A stretch of DNA of 64,000 bases, from assembly GCA_944323255.1 (NCBI GenBank), contig CALURU010000006.1, positions 54,852-118,851 on the forward strand, given 5' to 3'. Below the pieces are notes generated by a model that was not told where the DNA came from, made no database searches, and was given only the letters and a program-made list of their open reading frames with translations. How positions within the stretch are numbered: the stretch's first letter is position 1; each line of letters starts with the position of its first letter. The position numbers and the translations under genes are program-made. The DNA comes from Candidatus Gastranaerophilales bacterium. Its GTDB lineage: Bacteria > Cyanobacteriota > Vampirovibrionia > Gastranaerophilales > Gastranaerophilaceae. This document shows, one piece after another, positions 8,619 to 18,277 of the stretch.

Positions 8619-9926
8619 CTAATCCAGAATACCGAATTTTGCTTTTTCACGCTGGGTTTCTACAGCCTGATATCCTTCATCGATATCACTCTGGCGCAAA
8701 CCAAACAGTGCCGGATGAGTAAGTTTTCCGGCTCCAAATATCAAGTGCATAAAGTTTTTAGTAACAGTGATTGCGCTGAACATTGAAACAGCAACACCGA
8801 GAGCCAGAGTCAGTGCAAAGCCTTTTACAATACTTGTTCCGCAGCAATACAAAATTGCGCAGGTAATAATCGTTGTCATATTAGAGTCAAAAATACTTGT
8901 AAACGCTCTGTCAAAACCGGAATTTATCGCTGTAAACAAAGTTCTTCCGGCTTTTAATTCCTCTTTTGTACGCTCAAATATCAGGATATTAGCGTCAACT
9001 GCCATACCGATACTTAATATGAAACCGGCAATACCGGCAAGTGTCAGTGTAACTCCGAATAATTTAAAGATTGCAAATAGGATAACACCGTAAATACATA
9101 ATGCGACATCGGCAATTAAACCCGGAGCTCTGTAATATGCTGCCATAAAGAGCATTACGAAACCTAAGCCGATTATACCTGCAGTTTTTGACTTATCAAT
9201 ACTATCAGCACCGAGAGTTGGACCAACGGTATTTTCTTCGATAATTTTTGCCGGAACAGGAAGCGCACCTGCATTCAACAAATCTACCATTGTTTTGGCT
9301 TCTTCATAAGCAAAACCGTTGTCACCACCTGAAATCTGTGCTCTGCCGCCTGTGATAGCTTCTCTTATAACAGGTGCTGACTGGAGTTCACCATTAAAGA
9401 ATATAGCCATCGGTTGTCCTACAAGCTGCTTTGTCAATTCTGCAAACTTCTTAGTACCTTCGGTATTAAATTCCAGATCTACAACCCACTGACCGTTCTG
9501 TGAATTTGTGCTTAAATTTGCCTTTGATAAATCTTTACCCGTTAAGTCTGTTTGTTCCCATTCAGGCATACCATCTTTCATAACAGGTTTTCTGAAATCA
9601 AGTTCGGCAGTTTCGCCAAGATATGCTTTTGCCTGCTCTAAATCTGAAACATCAGGAATTTCTACAACGAGACGTCTTTCGCCGGAACGCTGTACAACTG
9701 TTTCTGATACGCCGAGTTTGTTAACCCTGTTTTCGATTGCAAACTGCAAGCTTTCCATCATATCCGGTGTAATTTTGGCAATAGTTTTAGTTGTTTGAGC
9801 CTCCAAAACCAAACGGGAGCCGCCTACAAGGTCAAGTCCCAATTTTGTCGGCTTTGTAAAAATAACATAAATACTGGCAATTACTATTGCTACAATTACC
9901 CAGAACAGTATTAGTTTATTTTTCAT
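8619..9926 (-). CDS. secD: Protein translocase subunit SecD
   Basis: The 435-residue SecD has an N-terminal membrane helix, LGLDLVGGSRL, the P1 head region (FFNGELQSAPVI) and the C-terminal bundle with GMAVDANILIFERTKEEL. It is shorter than the E. coli protein because the periplasmic region is compact, as in many non-proteobacteria. It is the first gene of the secDF operon; an AAGGAG-type ribosome site (reverse of ctcctt) precedes the ATG. Confidence 0.95.
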   Translation of the reverse strand: MKNKLILFWVIVAIVIASIYVIFTKPTKLGLDLVGGSRLVLEAQTTKTIAKITPDMMESLQFAIENRVNKLGVSETVVQRSGERRLVVEIPDVSDLEQAKAYLGETAELDFRKPVMKDGMPEWEQTDLTGKDLSKANLSTNSQNGQWVVDLEFNTEGTKKFAELTKQLVGQPMAIFFNGELQSAPVIREAITGGRAQISGGDNGFAYEEAKTMVDLLNAGALPVPAKIIEENTVGPTLGADSIDKSKTAGIIGLGFVMLFMAAYYRAPGLIADVALCIYGVILFAIFKLFGVTLTLAGIAGFILSIGMAVDANILIFERTKEELKAGRTLFTAINSGFDRAFTSIFDSNMTTIITCAILYCCGTSIVKGFALTLALGVAVSMFSAITVTKNFMHLIFGAGKLTHPALFGLRQSDIDEGYQAVETQREKAKFGILD

Positions 9927-9951
9927 TTTTTATATACTCCTTTTTAATCTC

Positions 9952-10013
9952 AGTGAATAGTGAATAGAAGTAAGTGGTGTTTTCGTGAAGGGTGAAGCGT
10001 GAGGAGTGAAGAG
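9952..10013. repeat. GTGAAGNG-type intergenic repeat
   Basis: Between secD and dapA lies a string of short related words (GTGAATAG, GTGAAGGGTGAAGCGTGAGG and similar). The same word family recurs at 13606-13717, 16086-16115 and 16361-16385, only between genes. Confidence 0.6.
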
Positions 10014-10105
10014 AAAATTTAAAATTACTTTTCAACTCTTCAACATATCCACTTATCTACTTTTATTTTACCTCAAATATGAAAATAAATTTCTTACCCG
10101 ATTGT

Positions 10106-10984
10106 CTATATAGAATCAAGCGTAAAAATTAATTCAGCTTTTTCAGCTTTTGTAAGTTCTACAAGAGGTCTCCTTACATAATCGGAAATTATTTCTCTAT
10201 ACGCAAGAGCAGCTTTTACAGGCACAGGATTCGGAGCCATAAAGAGCTTCTTAAATATCGGATAAAGTTTCTGGTGCATATTTCTTGCTGTCATAATATC
10301 ACCGGTTTTGAAATTTCTTATCATAGATTTAATTTCTTTTCCGAAAAGATGAGATGCAACTGAAATTACACCGTGTGCCCCGACAGCAAGCATCGGAAGA
10401 GTCAGGCTGTCATCACCTGAATATACAGCAAAATCTTTCGGACAGCTCATCTTGATATCCGTAATCACGTCCATATCGCCAAAACTCTGTTTTAGAGCAA
10501 CAATATTTTCATATTTCCTCGCAAGAGTTTTAACAGTCTCCACCGTCATATTAACTCCTGTTCTTGACGGAATATTATACAAAATTACAGGAAGTTCAAC
10601 TGCCTCTGCTATTGCAGAAAAATGTTCTATTATACCGCTCTGTGAAGGTTTGTTATAATAAGGAACAACTGATAAAATTGCGTCCACACCTTCTTTTTCA
10701 GCTTTTTTCGCCATCATAACTGCAGTTTCCGTAGAGTTTGAACCCGTACCCATAATGACTTTGCCATTATTTGCAACACCACGCTTTGCGCTGCACAAAA
10801 TCTCCATCTCCTCCTCGTGAGTAAGAGTCGGAGATTCTCCAGTAGTTCCAGTTACCAGTACAGCATCCGAGCCTGTATTTATAAGCTGATATGCAAGCTG
10901 CTCGACTTTGTCATAATCGACTTCTCTTTTCTCATTGAACGGCGTTACCATTGCTGTTATAACTTCACCTGCATCATATCTCAT
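10106..10984 (-). CDS. dapA: 4-hydroxy-tetrahydrodipicolinate synthase
   Basis: DapA condenses aspartate semialdehyde with pyruvate, the first committed step of diaminopimelate and lysine synthesis. The 292-residue TIM-barrel protein shows TGTTGESPTL, the active-site Tyr in VILYNIPSRTG and the Schiff-base Lys in VALKQS. An AAAGGAG Shine-Dalgarno precedes the ATG. With dapF (28966) and a probable dapL (36253) in the window, the pathway probably runs by the aminotransferase route. Confidence 0.95.
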   Translation of the reverse strand: MRYDAGEVITAMVTPFNEKREVDYDKVEQLAYQLINTGSDAVLVTGTTGESPTLTHEEEMEILCSAKRGVANNGKVIMGTGSNSTETAVMMAKKAEKEGVDAILSVVPYYNKPSQSGIIEHFSAIAEAVELPVILYNIPSRTGVNMTVETVKTLARKYENIVALKQSFGDMDVITDIKMSCPKDFAVYSGDDSLTLPMLAVGAHGVISVASHLFGKEIKSMIRNFKTGDIMTARNMHQKLYPIFKKLFMAPNPVPVKAALAYREIISDYVRRPLVELTKAEKAELIFTLDSI

Positions 10985-11016
10985 ATATTTATACTCCTTT
11001 TTCTTTTTTAATTATA

Positions 11017-11868
11017 CTATGAAAACTCTTTGAACTCATGAACTTCTATTGTCGTATCTTCATTCTGGAAAATACCAAGCTGAGAAGTTTGATATTTATG
11101 AGTTTTATTAAATCTATACCGGTAAGACGTATCTGCAGCCATTGTAATTTTTCCGTAATTTTTTAAACTGATGAGCTTACGCAGCTGGCGCATATTATCG
11201 CCCGATTGAATACAAATTGCATAATCTATAGGAGTTGAGCCGTGCAAAACCTTAAACAAAACCTCTAAAATTTCATCTATACGATTAAAATCTTCAAACA
11301 TATACATAAAACCTTTTTCAAACAACATTGGTGTAACGCCCAATTTTTGTTTTATAAAATCATTCATCATCTGGTTTTGCTTATCTATATCAACGTTCAT
11401 TCCCTTGTGCGAGAATTTTGGTTTTACTGTTGTATGAATAGTCACTGTATACTTATTAATTCTTTTTTCTTCTCTTGCAATTGTATCCTGTAACGCTTTA
11501 TTCATAGCCATTTCTTCGGTCTTTTTGTATAAATCACGTGTACTTTTGTAGCCTGCTTCCATTAATTCCGTAAGCATAATAACAAAATTCATGAAATAAA
11601 ACATACCTATAAGGATGATAATTCCGCCAAGGTATTTGAACTCAAACAGAGCGCCAAAAAAGTTAAAAGAAAAAGAACATATACTATCTGCCAGATGAAT
11701 AAGGCTGTCCAGAAATGGTACTATAAATCCAAGCCATTCCCACTTGGCATGCGTTAGATTTTGTATCCAGTAAAGTAAGAGCATCATTATGCAAAATACA
11801 CAAACTATTTTTAAAAAATACCAGAAATTTTTTAAAAACGAAAATCCCTTTAAAACTAATTTATGCAT
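11017..11868 (-). CDS. Unknown inner-membrane protein with cytosolic domain
   Basis: This 283-residue protein has two or three hydrophobic segments (about residues 18-37, 43-58 and 78-100), followed by a charged, helical linker and a soluble C-terminal domain of about 160 residues. I see no catalytic motif. A strong AGGAGG Shine-Dalgarno precedes the start, and the gene follows panC by 12 bases, so it is likely the last gene of a panB-panC operon. Its role is unknown. Confidence 0.6.
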   Translation of the reverse strand: MHKLVLKGFSFLKNFWYFLKIVCVFCIMMLLLYWIQNLTHAKWEWLGFIVPFLDSLIHLADSICSFSFNFFGALFEFKYLGGIIILIGMFYFMNFVIMLTELMEAGYKSTRDLYKKTEEMAMNKALQDTIAREEKRINKYTVTIHTTVKPKFSHKGMNVDIDKQNQMMNDFIKQKLGVTPMLFEKGFMYMFEDFNRIDEILEVLFKVLHGSTPIDYAICIQSGDNMRQLRKLISLKNYGKITMAADTSYRYRFNKTHKYQTSQLGIFQNEDTTIEVHEFKEFS

Positions 11869-11880
11869 CCGTCCTCCTGC

Positions 11881-12732
11881 TTATTCACACAAATAAATAT
11901 TATCTATCAATCTTACACCTTCAACCCTGCAAGCTATGAGTGCAATCGAATCATCATCCGCTTTTACTTGCTCTTCCAGTGTATTTTTATTTAAAACTTC
12001 AAGATATTCCAGCTCATGCTTGTCCCCCAGAAAACTATATGCTGTCTCCTTTAAAGCTTTTATATCCGTTATTCCATGTTTATAGCAAGATTTAATATTA
12101 TTTAATATCTTGCTCAAAACAAGAGCATCTTTTTTACCTTCTTCAGAAAGATATTTGTTTCTGGAGCTTAAAGCCAGACCTGATTCTTCTCTTACAATCG
12201 GGCATTGAACAATCTCAACAGGAACATTCAGGTCATTAACCATTTTCTTTATGATAACAACCTGCTGCGCATCTTTCTGCCCGAAAAACGCATAATCCGG
12301 CTGAACAATATTAAACAATTTCAAAACAACGGTACAAACACCGTCAAAATGTCCTATCCTTGTTTTACCGCAAAGCTTGTTTACATAGAAAAATGGAGGA
12401 CATACATAAGTTAATGTGTCATTAGAAAGCCTGTTTCCCTTGCCGTACATAGTTTCGGGAGTTGGGGCAAAAACTATATCAACGCCTTCTTTTTCACACA
12501 ATTCCATATCCTTGTCGAGCGTTCTCGGGTACTTGTCAAAATCCTCTGACGGTCCGAACTGTATAGGGTTTACGAAAACAGATACCACAACCTTATCGCA
12601 AGTTTCTTTTGCCTTTTTTATCAAACTCAAATGACCTTCGTGCAATGCACCCATGGTAGGCACAAGTCCTACTGTCAAATTTTTCCACTCACTTCTTTGG
12701 TCTCTCAATTCTTCTATGTTATGTAATAGCAT
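11881..12732 (-). CDS. panC: Pantothenate synthetase
   Basis: PanC joins pantoate and beta-alanine with ATP to give pantothenate. The 283-residue sequence has the nucleotidyltransferase motif PTMGALHEGHLSLI at about residues 25-38, VSVFVNPIQFGP, FGQKDAQQ and LALSSRNKYL. It lies 14 bases behind panB in the same direction, with GAGGAG before the ATG. Confidence 0.96.
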   Translation of the reverse strand: MLLHNIEELRDQRSEWKNLTVGLVPTMGALHEGHLSLIKKAKETCDKVVVSVFVNPIQFGPSEDFDKYPRTLDKDMELCEKEGVDIVFAPTPETMYGKGNRLSNDTLTYVCPPFFYVNKLCGKTRIGHFDGVCTVVLKLFNIVQPDYAFFGQKDAQQVVIIKKMVNDLNVPVEIVQCPIVREESGLALSSRNKYLSEEGKKDALVLSKILNNIKSCYKHGITDIKALKETAYSFLGDKHELEYLEVLNKNTLEEQVKADDDSIALIACRVEGVRLIDNIYLCE

Positions 12733-12746
12733 TTATTACTTACTCC

Positions 12747-13577
12747 TCATCTTTCAATCAATTTTTCTTTCTCTTTTTCATCCAATTCAAACGATTCTTT
12801 TTCGGAAGGAAAAATTTCCTCCTTTACTTCCCTTTTATACATTTCTATAACATTTAAAACAGTGTCGTGCAAGTTTGCATATTTCTTAACAAACTTTGGC
12901 GTAAAATCCGTAAATTTACCCAGAATATCGTCAATTACTACAATCTGCCCGGAGCAATATTTCCCCGCCCCGATTCCAATTGTAGGGATTTTCAAATTTT
13001 CAGTTATATATTTTGCGCTCTCTGCCGGCATAAGTTCAAGCACAATTGCAAAGCATCCGGCTTCTTCCAGCTTTTTTGCACTCTCTAAAATTTGTTCAAT
13101 TTTGTCGGAAGTCTTTCCCTGAATTCTGTGCCCGCCAATCGTGTTCATCAGCTGCGGCGTAAACCCAAGATGCCCTAAAACAGGAATTCCTGACTCTACG
13201 CATCTTTTTACAAGTTTTATAATATGCTCGTTGCACCCCTCAAGTTTTACGCCGGAAGCACCAGCTTTAATCATCTTTGAGGCATTTTCCAGCCCCTGCT
13301 CAACCGTAAGATTATAGCTCATAAATGGCATATCGCCTATTATAAAAGAATTTGGAGCGCCTCTGGAAACTGCTTTTACGAAAATCAGCATTTCATCGAT
13401 TGAAATATTATAAGTATCTTTGTACCCGAGTGCCACCATCGCAAGAGAATCCCCGACAAGAATCCCGTCAATTTCAGCTTTATCCAGAACCTGTGCGGTT
13501 GAATAGTCGTAAGCTGTCAACATTGCAATTTTTTCGTTGTTATCTTTTAATCTCTGAAATGTGTTAATGTTTTTCAT
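12747..13577 (-). CDS. panB: 3-methyl-2-oxobutanoate hydroxymethyltransferase
   Basis: PanB makes ketopantoate from 2-oxoisovalerate and methylene-tetrahydrofolate, the first pantothenate step. The 276-residue form starts at MKNINTF (13577), behind a strong CGGAGG ribosome site; the frame stays open upstream but without support. Motifs include VGDSLAMVALGY, GDMPFMSY, KLEGCNE, GHLGFTPQ and the IGIGAGKYCSGQ segment. It leads the panB-panC pair. Confidence 0.95.
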   Translation of the reverse strand: MKNINTFQRLKDNNEKIAMLTAYDYSTAQVLDKAEIDGILVGDSLAMVALGYKDTYNISIDEMLIFVKAVSRGAPNSFIIGDMPFMSYNLTVEQGLENASKMIKAGASGVKLEGCNEHIIKLVKRCVESGIPVLGHLGFTPQLMNTIGGHRIQGKTSDKIEQILESAKKLEEAGCFAIVLELMPAESAKYITENLKIPTIGIGAGKYCSGQIVVIDDILGKFTDFTPKFVKKYANLHDTVLNVIEMYKREVKEEIFPSEKESFELDEKEKEKLIER

Positions 13578-13605
13578 AAGATTCCTCCGGTTTTTTCTGA
13601 TAGGT

Positions 13606-13717
13606 GTGAAGAGTGAGGTGTGAAGCGTGAAGGGAACATACAAAATTTGATAAAATGAATAATGTCAAATTAATAAAGTTCATAACGACCCTTCACGCTT
13701 CACACCTCACTCTTCAC
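13606..13717. repeat. 29-bp perfect inverted repeat between panB and yvcK-like gene
   Basis: The left arm 13606-13634 and right arm 13689-13717 are exact reverse complements (arm starts GTGAAGAGTGAGGTGTGAAG), separated by 54 AT-rich bases that probably hold the panB promoter (TTGACA on the minus strand). The imperfect match continues outward through GATAGG. It belongs to the GTGAAGNG word family. Confidence 0.85.
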
Positions 13718-13725
13718 GAATCACC

Positions 13726-15036
13726 CTATCGCTTAATTGCCCTTCTATACCAGTAATAAACTGCTCTTGCAACTCTTCTGGAGCTGTGTCTTACGAGTCC
13801 GTGTTTATTCTCCTGAATCAACTTTTGAGAAACAACTTCAATTCCTATCGGTGCAATATTTTCCATATCCAATCTTACAGGATAAGAACCGCTTTTTGCA
13901 TATCCGTCAGACATATTATCCGGCAGGCTGTCATTCACAAGTACTGCATCAATAATTTTCTTGCCGTCGGAATGTGTAATTAGTGCGTTTATATGGCTTG
14001 CAACCGAATAATTATCTGTTTCACCCGGCTGGGTCATAATATTGCAGACATAAATCTTTTTGGCGTGAGATTTTTCAATAGCCTCTACAATTCCGTCAAC
14101 AAGCAGGTTTGGAATAACGCTTGTATACAAACTTCCAGGTCCTAAAATAATCAAATCAGCTTCGTGAATAGCTGCAATTGCCTCCGGTAAAGCGTGGCAG
14201 TGTTCCGGCTCTGTAAATAATCTCTTGATTTTACCGTGTGCTTCCGGAATATTTGACTCGCCATGAACTACCCTTCCGTCCTCAAACTTTGCAACAAGTT
14301 TCATATCATCCAGAGTTGCCGGCAAAACAACACCACGAATATTCAAAACATTTGAGGATTCCTTAACCGCTCTTACCATATCTCCTGTAATAGAACAGAG
14401 AGCTGTTAAAAATAAGTTACCGAAGCTGTGCCCTTCGAGCCCTTCACCATTTTTGAATCTGTACTGGAAAAGCTCCGTAATCAAATCTTCATCATCGGCT
14501 AAGGCTGCAATACAATTTCTGATATCGCCCGGCGGCAGAACGCCCATTTCTTCTCTAAGTCTGCCTGAACTTCCGCCATCATCACCTACAGTTACTATTG
14601 CGGTAATATTATTTGTATATTTTTTTATGCCTCTAAGAAGCATTGAAAGCCCTGTGCCGCCGCCAATTGCAACAATCTTTGCACCTTTATTCAACTTTCT
14701 TCTTCTGTACAATTTTTCTAAAATAGAATCATTGCCTTTTTTGCTATCCATATCCATTATGGACAAAGTTGTTTTTTGCCAGCCCTTAAAAAAGATAACA
14801 GCTCCTATGAGAATAAATACTGCTGCAAGAAAGTTGGAAGGTAAAATCAGCGCAGCTTTTCTTATAAGTTCAAGCGTAAGATAAATTGGTCTTACGTTTG
14901 CAAGAACCATAAAACCTAAGACAATCATTACAGAGCCCAGAAAGATTAAGAAAAACCATCTTTTTACTTCCAGCCCCGGCATAAGCCAGCCGACATCTTT
15001 TGTCACTTTTACATTATTTTTGAATTTTGAAAACAT
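13726..15036 (-). CDS. YvcK/CofD-family protein with N-terminal membrane anchor
   Basis: The 436-residue protein has two N-terminal membrane segments (about residues 25-50 and 67-92) and then a CofD/YvcK domain: KIVAIGGGTGLSMLL, VTVGDDGGSSGRLREE and LPPGDIRNCIAAL. YvcK-type proteins bind UDP-sugars and control peptidoglycan precursor supply and carbon metabolism. The membrane-anchored layout is seen in cyanobacteria-related groups. The start at 15036 follows the ycsF stop by one base, so translation is probably coupled. Confidence 0.85.
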   Translation of the reverse strand: MFSKFKNNVKVTKDVGWLMPGLEVKRWFFLIFLGSVMIVLGFMVLANVRPIYLTLELIRKAALILPSNFLAAVFILIGAVIFFKGWQKTTLSIMDMDSKKGNDSILEKLYRRRKLNKGAKIVAIGGGTGLSMLLRGIKKYTNNITAIVTVGDDGGSSGRLREEMGVLPPGDIRNCIAALADDEDLITELFQYRFKNGEGLEGHSFGNLFLTALCSITGDMVRAVKESSNVLNIRGVVLPATLDDMKLVAKFEDGRVVHGESNIPEAHGKIKRLFTEPEHCHALPEAIAAIHEADLIILGPGSLYTSVIPNLLVDGIVEAIEKSHAKKIYVCNIMTQPGETDNYSVASHINALITHSDGKKIIDAVLVNDSLPDNMSDGYAKSGSYPVRLDMENIAPIGIEVVSQKLIQENKHGLVRHSSRRVARAVYYWYRRAIKR

Positions 15037-15037
15037 A

Positions 15038-15832
15038 TTAGTCCACCCAGCCTGAAGATTTTGCATTAATATAATTTACCGGAGCAGGTGCGATATAGCT
15101 TCTTGCCTGCTGAATCAATTCCAGTGAATTTTTGTATTTGTTGGAGAAATGAATTGTACTTGCTTCCACAAAGCTCATCCCGCCGAGGTTATTGCGGAGT
15201 TGTGAAGTGTGAATAAAATGCTGGAATCTCTTTATAAGTTCATAATTATTTGTATTGTCAGGAACAGAATAATCAATTGTTAAATCAGGGTTATAAGTTT
15301 TTTCCAAACTTATTTCCTGCGCAACCTGAATTCCTGTATAATCACCTACTTTTGCCGTAACATCACCTGCCGGAGCGTAATATACCAGCCATTCAGAACA
15401 TTTTTTTATAGCATTTGCAATTGCGCAGGAAAATGTGAAATCTTCACCCGCCATTTTGTACATAGCGCCGTGCGGTCTTACGTGCTCAATACCCAGCCCG
15501 TACGCTTTTGCAAAAGACATAATTGCTCCAACCTGATAAACCACAAGAGCTTCAAGTTCATCTTCTTTTAACTCAACAGGTCTGTAACCAAAACCCTGAA
15601 TATCATTAAAACCTATATGTGCACCAATTGCAACATTTTTTTCTTTTGCCTTCAGCATAGCTTCTTTAATAGTTACAGGATCACCTGCGTGAAATCCGCA
15701 GGAAATATTAACAGAACTTACATAATCCAAAAGTTCGTATTCCTGAATATTTTTATACACACCGTAAGCTTGTGCCAGATCGCAGTTAAAATCTATATTC
15801 TTAATTGATTTTTTCTCTATAACTTCCTGCAT
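15038..15832 (-). CDS. pxpA: 5-oxoprolinase subunit A (LamB/YcsF family)
   Basis: PxpA with PxpB and PxpC hydrolyses 5-oxoproline to glutamate. The 264-residue protein has the family features DFNCDLAQAYG, SSVNISCGFHAGDP, VAIGAHIGFND and VRPHGAMYKMA. The start at 15832 has AAGGGAG six bases upstream; a GTG nine codons earlier is less likely. PxpB and PxpC are not adjacent, which is unusual; here it pairs with the YvcK-like gene. Confidence 0.85.
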   Translation of the reverse strand: MQEVIEKKSIKNIDFNCDLAQAYGVYKNIQEYELLDYVSSVNISCGFHAGDPVTIKEAMLKAKEKNVAIGAHIGFNDIQGFGYRPVELKEDELEALVVYQVGAIMSFAKAYGLGIEHVRPHGAMYKMAGEDFTFSCAIANAIKKCSEWLVYYAPAGDVTAKVGDYTGIQVAQEISLEKTYNPDLTIDYSVPDNTNNYELIKRFQHFIHTSQLRNNLGGMSFVEASTIHFSNKYKNSLELIQQARSYIAPAPVNYINAKSSGWVD

Positions 15833-15859
15833 TATAATCTCCCTTACTAATACACACAA

Positions 15860-16640
15860 TTATAATACTAAAAGAATATTTTAAAAGCCAGAGGGGAAGA
15901 AAAGACCCTTCACCCGAATTTCTAAGTAGGGGTAGGTTGGGCATGCTTGCCCAACAATAAAAAGATTGTAGGTCGGCTTTACTAAGCCGACAAAAACTTT
16001 CTTCTTTCTTCTCTTTTTTTCTGACAATAACTTTCTTTTCTTTTTACGGTGGGCACGCTTACGCTTTACCCACCCTACATTTCTTTTTGGGGTGATTCGT
16101 GAAGGGTGAGGGGTGAAGGGAGTTTAAAACAATTATGGCGTACCCCTTTCCTTTTGAGGGAAGGTTGGGATGGGTGCTGATTTCTAACGTGAAGCTTAGG
16201 AGGTCGGTCAGGTCGGTTGAAAAGTTGAAGAGAAATGTAGGGTGGGCAAAGCGTAAGTGTGCCCACCGGAAAAGAAAATAGTTTTTGTCGGCTTAGTAAA
16301 GCCGACCTACAAATCTATAAATCTTAGTCACCTAGTCACTTAATCACTTAGTCACTATAACCACCCTTCACACCTCACGCTTCATCCTTCACTATAAATC
16401 GCCCAACCGCCCCCCGTCATTCTGAGGGCGTAAGCCCGAAGAATCTCTTTTTTGTAAAGTTTTAGGGATTCTTCGCTCCTGTCTTGTTATCGGGCTCAGA
16501 ATGACACAATAATTTATATAGATTTTTCGTCACTAAATAAATATTGGACTCAGAATGACGGGGCACATTTGGCGTGAAACCGACCCTCCCCTTGTGGGAG
16601 GGTCGAAATCTTTGATTTCGGGGAGGGGTCCTGACAAACA
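15860..16640. repeat. Repeat-packed intergenic region
   Basis: I see no credible gene here. The region holds nested inverted repeats (listed separately), GTGAAGGG-type words at 16086-16115 and 16361-16385, a GTCATTCTGAG...CTCAGAATGAC element (16416-16505, with another half near 16549), and a CCCTCCCC-type hairpin element at 16582-16630. Such mosaics of small palindromic elements usually lie between operons and are non-coding. Confidence 0.75.
15968..16310. repeat. Nested long inverted repeats
   Basis: The outer arms 15968-15997 and 16281-16310 are exact 30-bp reverse complements (GTAGGTCGGCTTTACTAAGC and onward). The inner arms 16048-16082 and 16233-16267 are 35 bp with two mismatches. Each arm is also partly self-palindromic (GTCGGCTTTACTAAGCCGAC). 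The central 150 bp hold GTGAAGGG-type words. Confidence 0.85.
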
Positions 16641-16792
16641 TTAAACTAGTATTTTTTACTCCTAAAATTTATCTTGGACAGGGGTGGAATACTACTTTAT
16701 TTTACATAACTTAATAAATAGATAATCTTTAGCAATTTTTATCAGAAAATATACTTTATATTCATGTAGCAGGTTTAGAAGGTAATATTTTA

Positions 16793-18277
16793 ATGGAATT
16801 TGGTTTGTATAACAATCCTAATATTTATTCACGTTATGTAAATTTTTCCGCTGTCTCTCCGGAAGCGCCGGAAATTATTGCCAAACCGATAGAAAAAGTC
16901 GAAACAGTTATCAGCAATACTGTAGACAGTTTTGTAAAAGAACCGGAAAACGAGGAAAAGCAAAAATCTCATAAAGCTGCAATTGCTGCAGGTAGTTCAG
17001 TACTTGTTATTTCATCACTGGTTGCACTTCTTAACCCGAGATTTTCAGGAAAATTTCTAAATAAATTAAAAAACCTGTCACATAAAGCAAGCATAAATGT
17101 TCAAAAGAACAAAAACGACATTGTAAAAAGCAAGTTCTACCAAACAAGTGAAAAAGTTTTAAAGAAAGTTTTTGACATTTTTCAATTCACAAATACTGCA
17201 AATGCCTGCAAAGATTTGGGCTTCAAATGGCTGTGTACGGCAGAAAAATTCAACGGGGTTAAAAACGAGAACGCAAGAAAAGTTTTAAAAACATGCGATT
17301 CAGGTTTTAGAAAAGTAATGTCACCGCTTCACCATGGAATTACAAAATGGTTTGATGGTATTAGCAAAGCCACTGTTTACGGAAAATACAATTCTGCTGC
17401 AAAAAAAATGGACTCGCTTGACGATTTAATCAGAAATTACAAAAACAAATTAACCCCGCAGGAACAAAAACAACTTGAAACAAAGTTAGGCGAGATTAAG
17501 CAGACGCAGAAGTATTTCTCTCAAGAACGCACTGCAGAACGTCTTGCTATGCAGGAAAACGCTATGTCCCATCTCGAAAAAGATTTTAAAAACAAATTGT
17601 TTAATGATTATTTGAATAAATTTAAAGGGCTGCACTCAAGCGGAACTTTTAATGAAAAAATGCGTCATAATAAACAGGTAGTAAAAGATAATATGTCCTT
17701 CTGGGCAGAAGATATGCTAATGCCTACCAGAAATACCGTTGAACAGGACGGCAGAAAGATTGTCGATGAACTTATGGGAGACGGGAAAAAAATTAGGGGA
17801 AAATATAATGAAGCAATAGACCTGCTGTCCCCACACATAACAAAAGAAGAAAAAGCGCTTTTGGATGAAAGTTTAAGGAAAGCAAACAAGAAATTAAGCA
17901 AAGCAAACCATAGTGAATGTGTAGAATATTTTGACAAAAAAAGAGATCTGGTTCTCGGCGGTGCACCTTCTGACATAATAAGCGGTATCGGTATGATAGG
18001 TTTAAGCGGCATAGCAGTCGGTACTGCGGATACAAAAGAGGACCGGGTTTCAAGAGCCCTGACTTTAGGATTCCCTGCGGTCGCAGGTATCGGAGCTTCA
18101 ATGGCACTCACGGCAATGTTATTTTCCGGAGTCCAGAGTATTATATACGGTTCGCTTGCGAGCGCCGGATTAAGCCAGATAGGAAGCTTTGCTGATAGAA
18201 CACTAAATCCTAAAAAACCTGCAGAGAATTTAGCCGCTGCTGTGCCACCGAATCCGCCTGCGAGCCAAACCGGTTGA
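16793..18277 (+). CDS. Unknown 494-residue protein with membrane segments
   Basis: I do not recognise this family. One hydrophobic segment lies at about residues 64-83, a long Lys-rich helical middle (about 90-390) looks like coiled coil, and two or three Gly/Ala-rich hydrophobic segments lie near the C-terminus (about 395-470). The tail is Pro/Ala-rich. It stands alone between two repeat-rich gaps. A membrane or envelope-associated role is an inference. Confidence 0.5.
   Translation: MEFGLYNNPNIYSRYVNFSAVSPEAPEIIAKPIEKVETVISNTVDSFVKEPENEEKQKSHKAAIAAGSSVLVISSLVALLNPRFSGKFLNKLKNLSHKASINVQKNKNDIVKSKFYQTSEKVLKKVFDIFQFTNTANACKDLGFKWLCTAEKFNGVKNENARKVLKTCDSGFRKVMSPLHHGITKWFDGISKATVYGKYNSAAKKMDSLDDLIRNYKNKLTPQEQKQLETKLGEIKQTQKYFSQERTAERLAMQENAMSHLEKDFKNKLFNDYLNKFKGLHSSGTFNEKMRHNKQVVKDNMSFWAEDMLMPTRNTVEQDGRKIVDELMGDGKKIRGKYNEAIDLLSPHITKEEKALLDESLRKANKKLSKANHSECVEYFDKKRDLVLGGAPSDIISGIGMIGLSGIAVGTADTKEDRVSRALTLGFPAVAGIGASMALTAMLFSGVQSIIYGSLASAGLSQIGSFADRTLNPKKPAENLAAAVPPNPPASQTG

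Noticed and set aside
15860..16640. CRISPR array in the repeat-rich gap
   Set aside because: The repeats are inverted and irregularly spaced, with no constant direct repeat or spacer length, and no cas gene is near.
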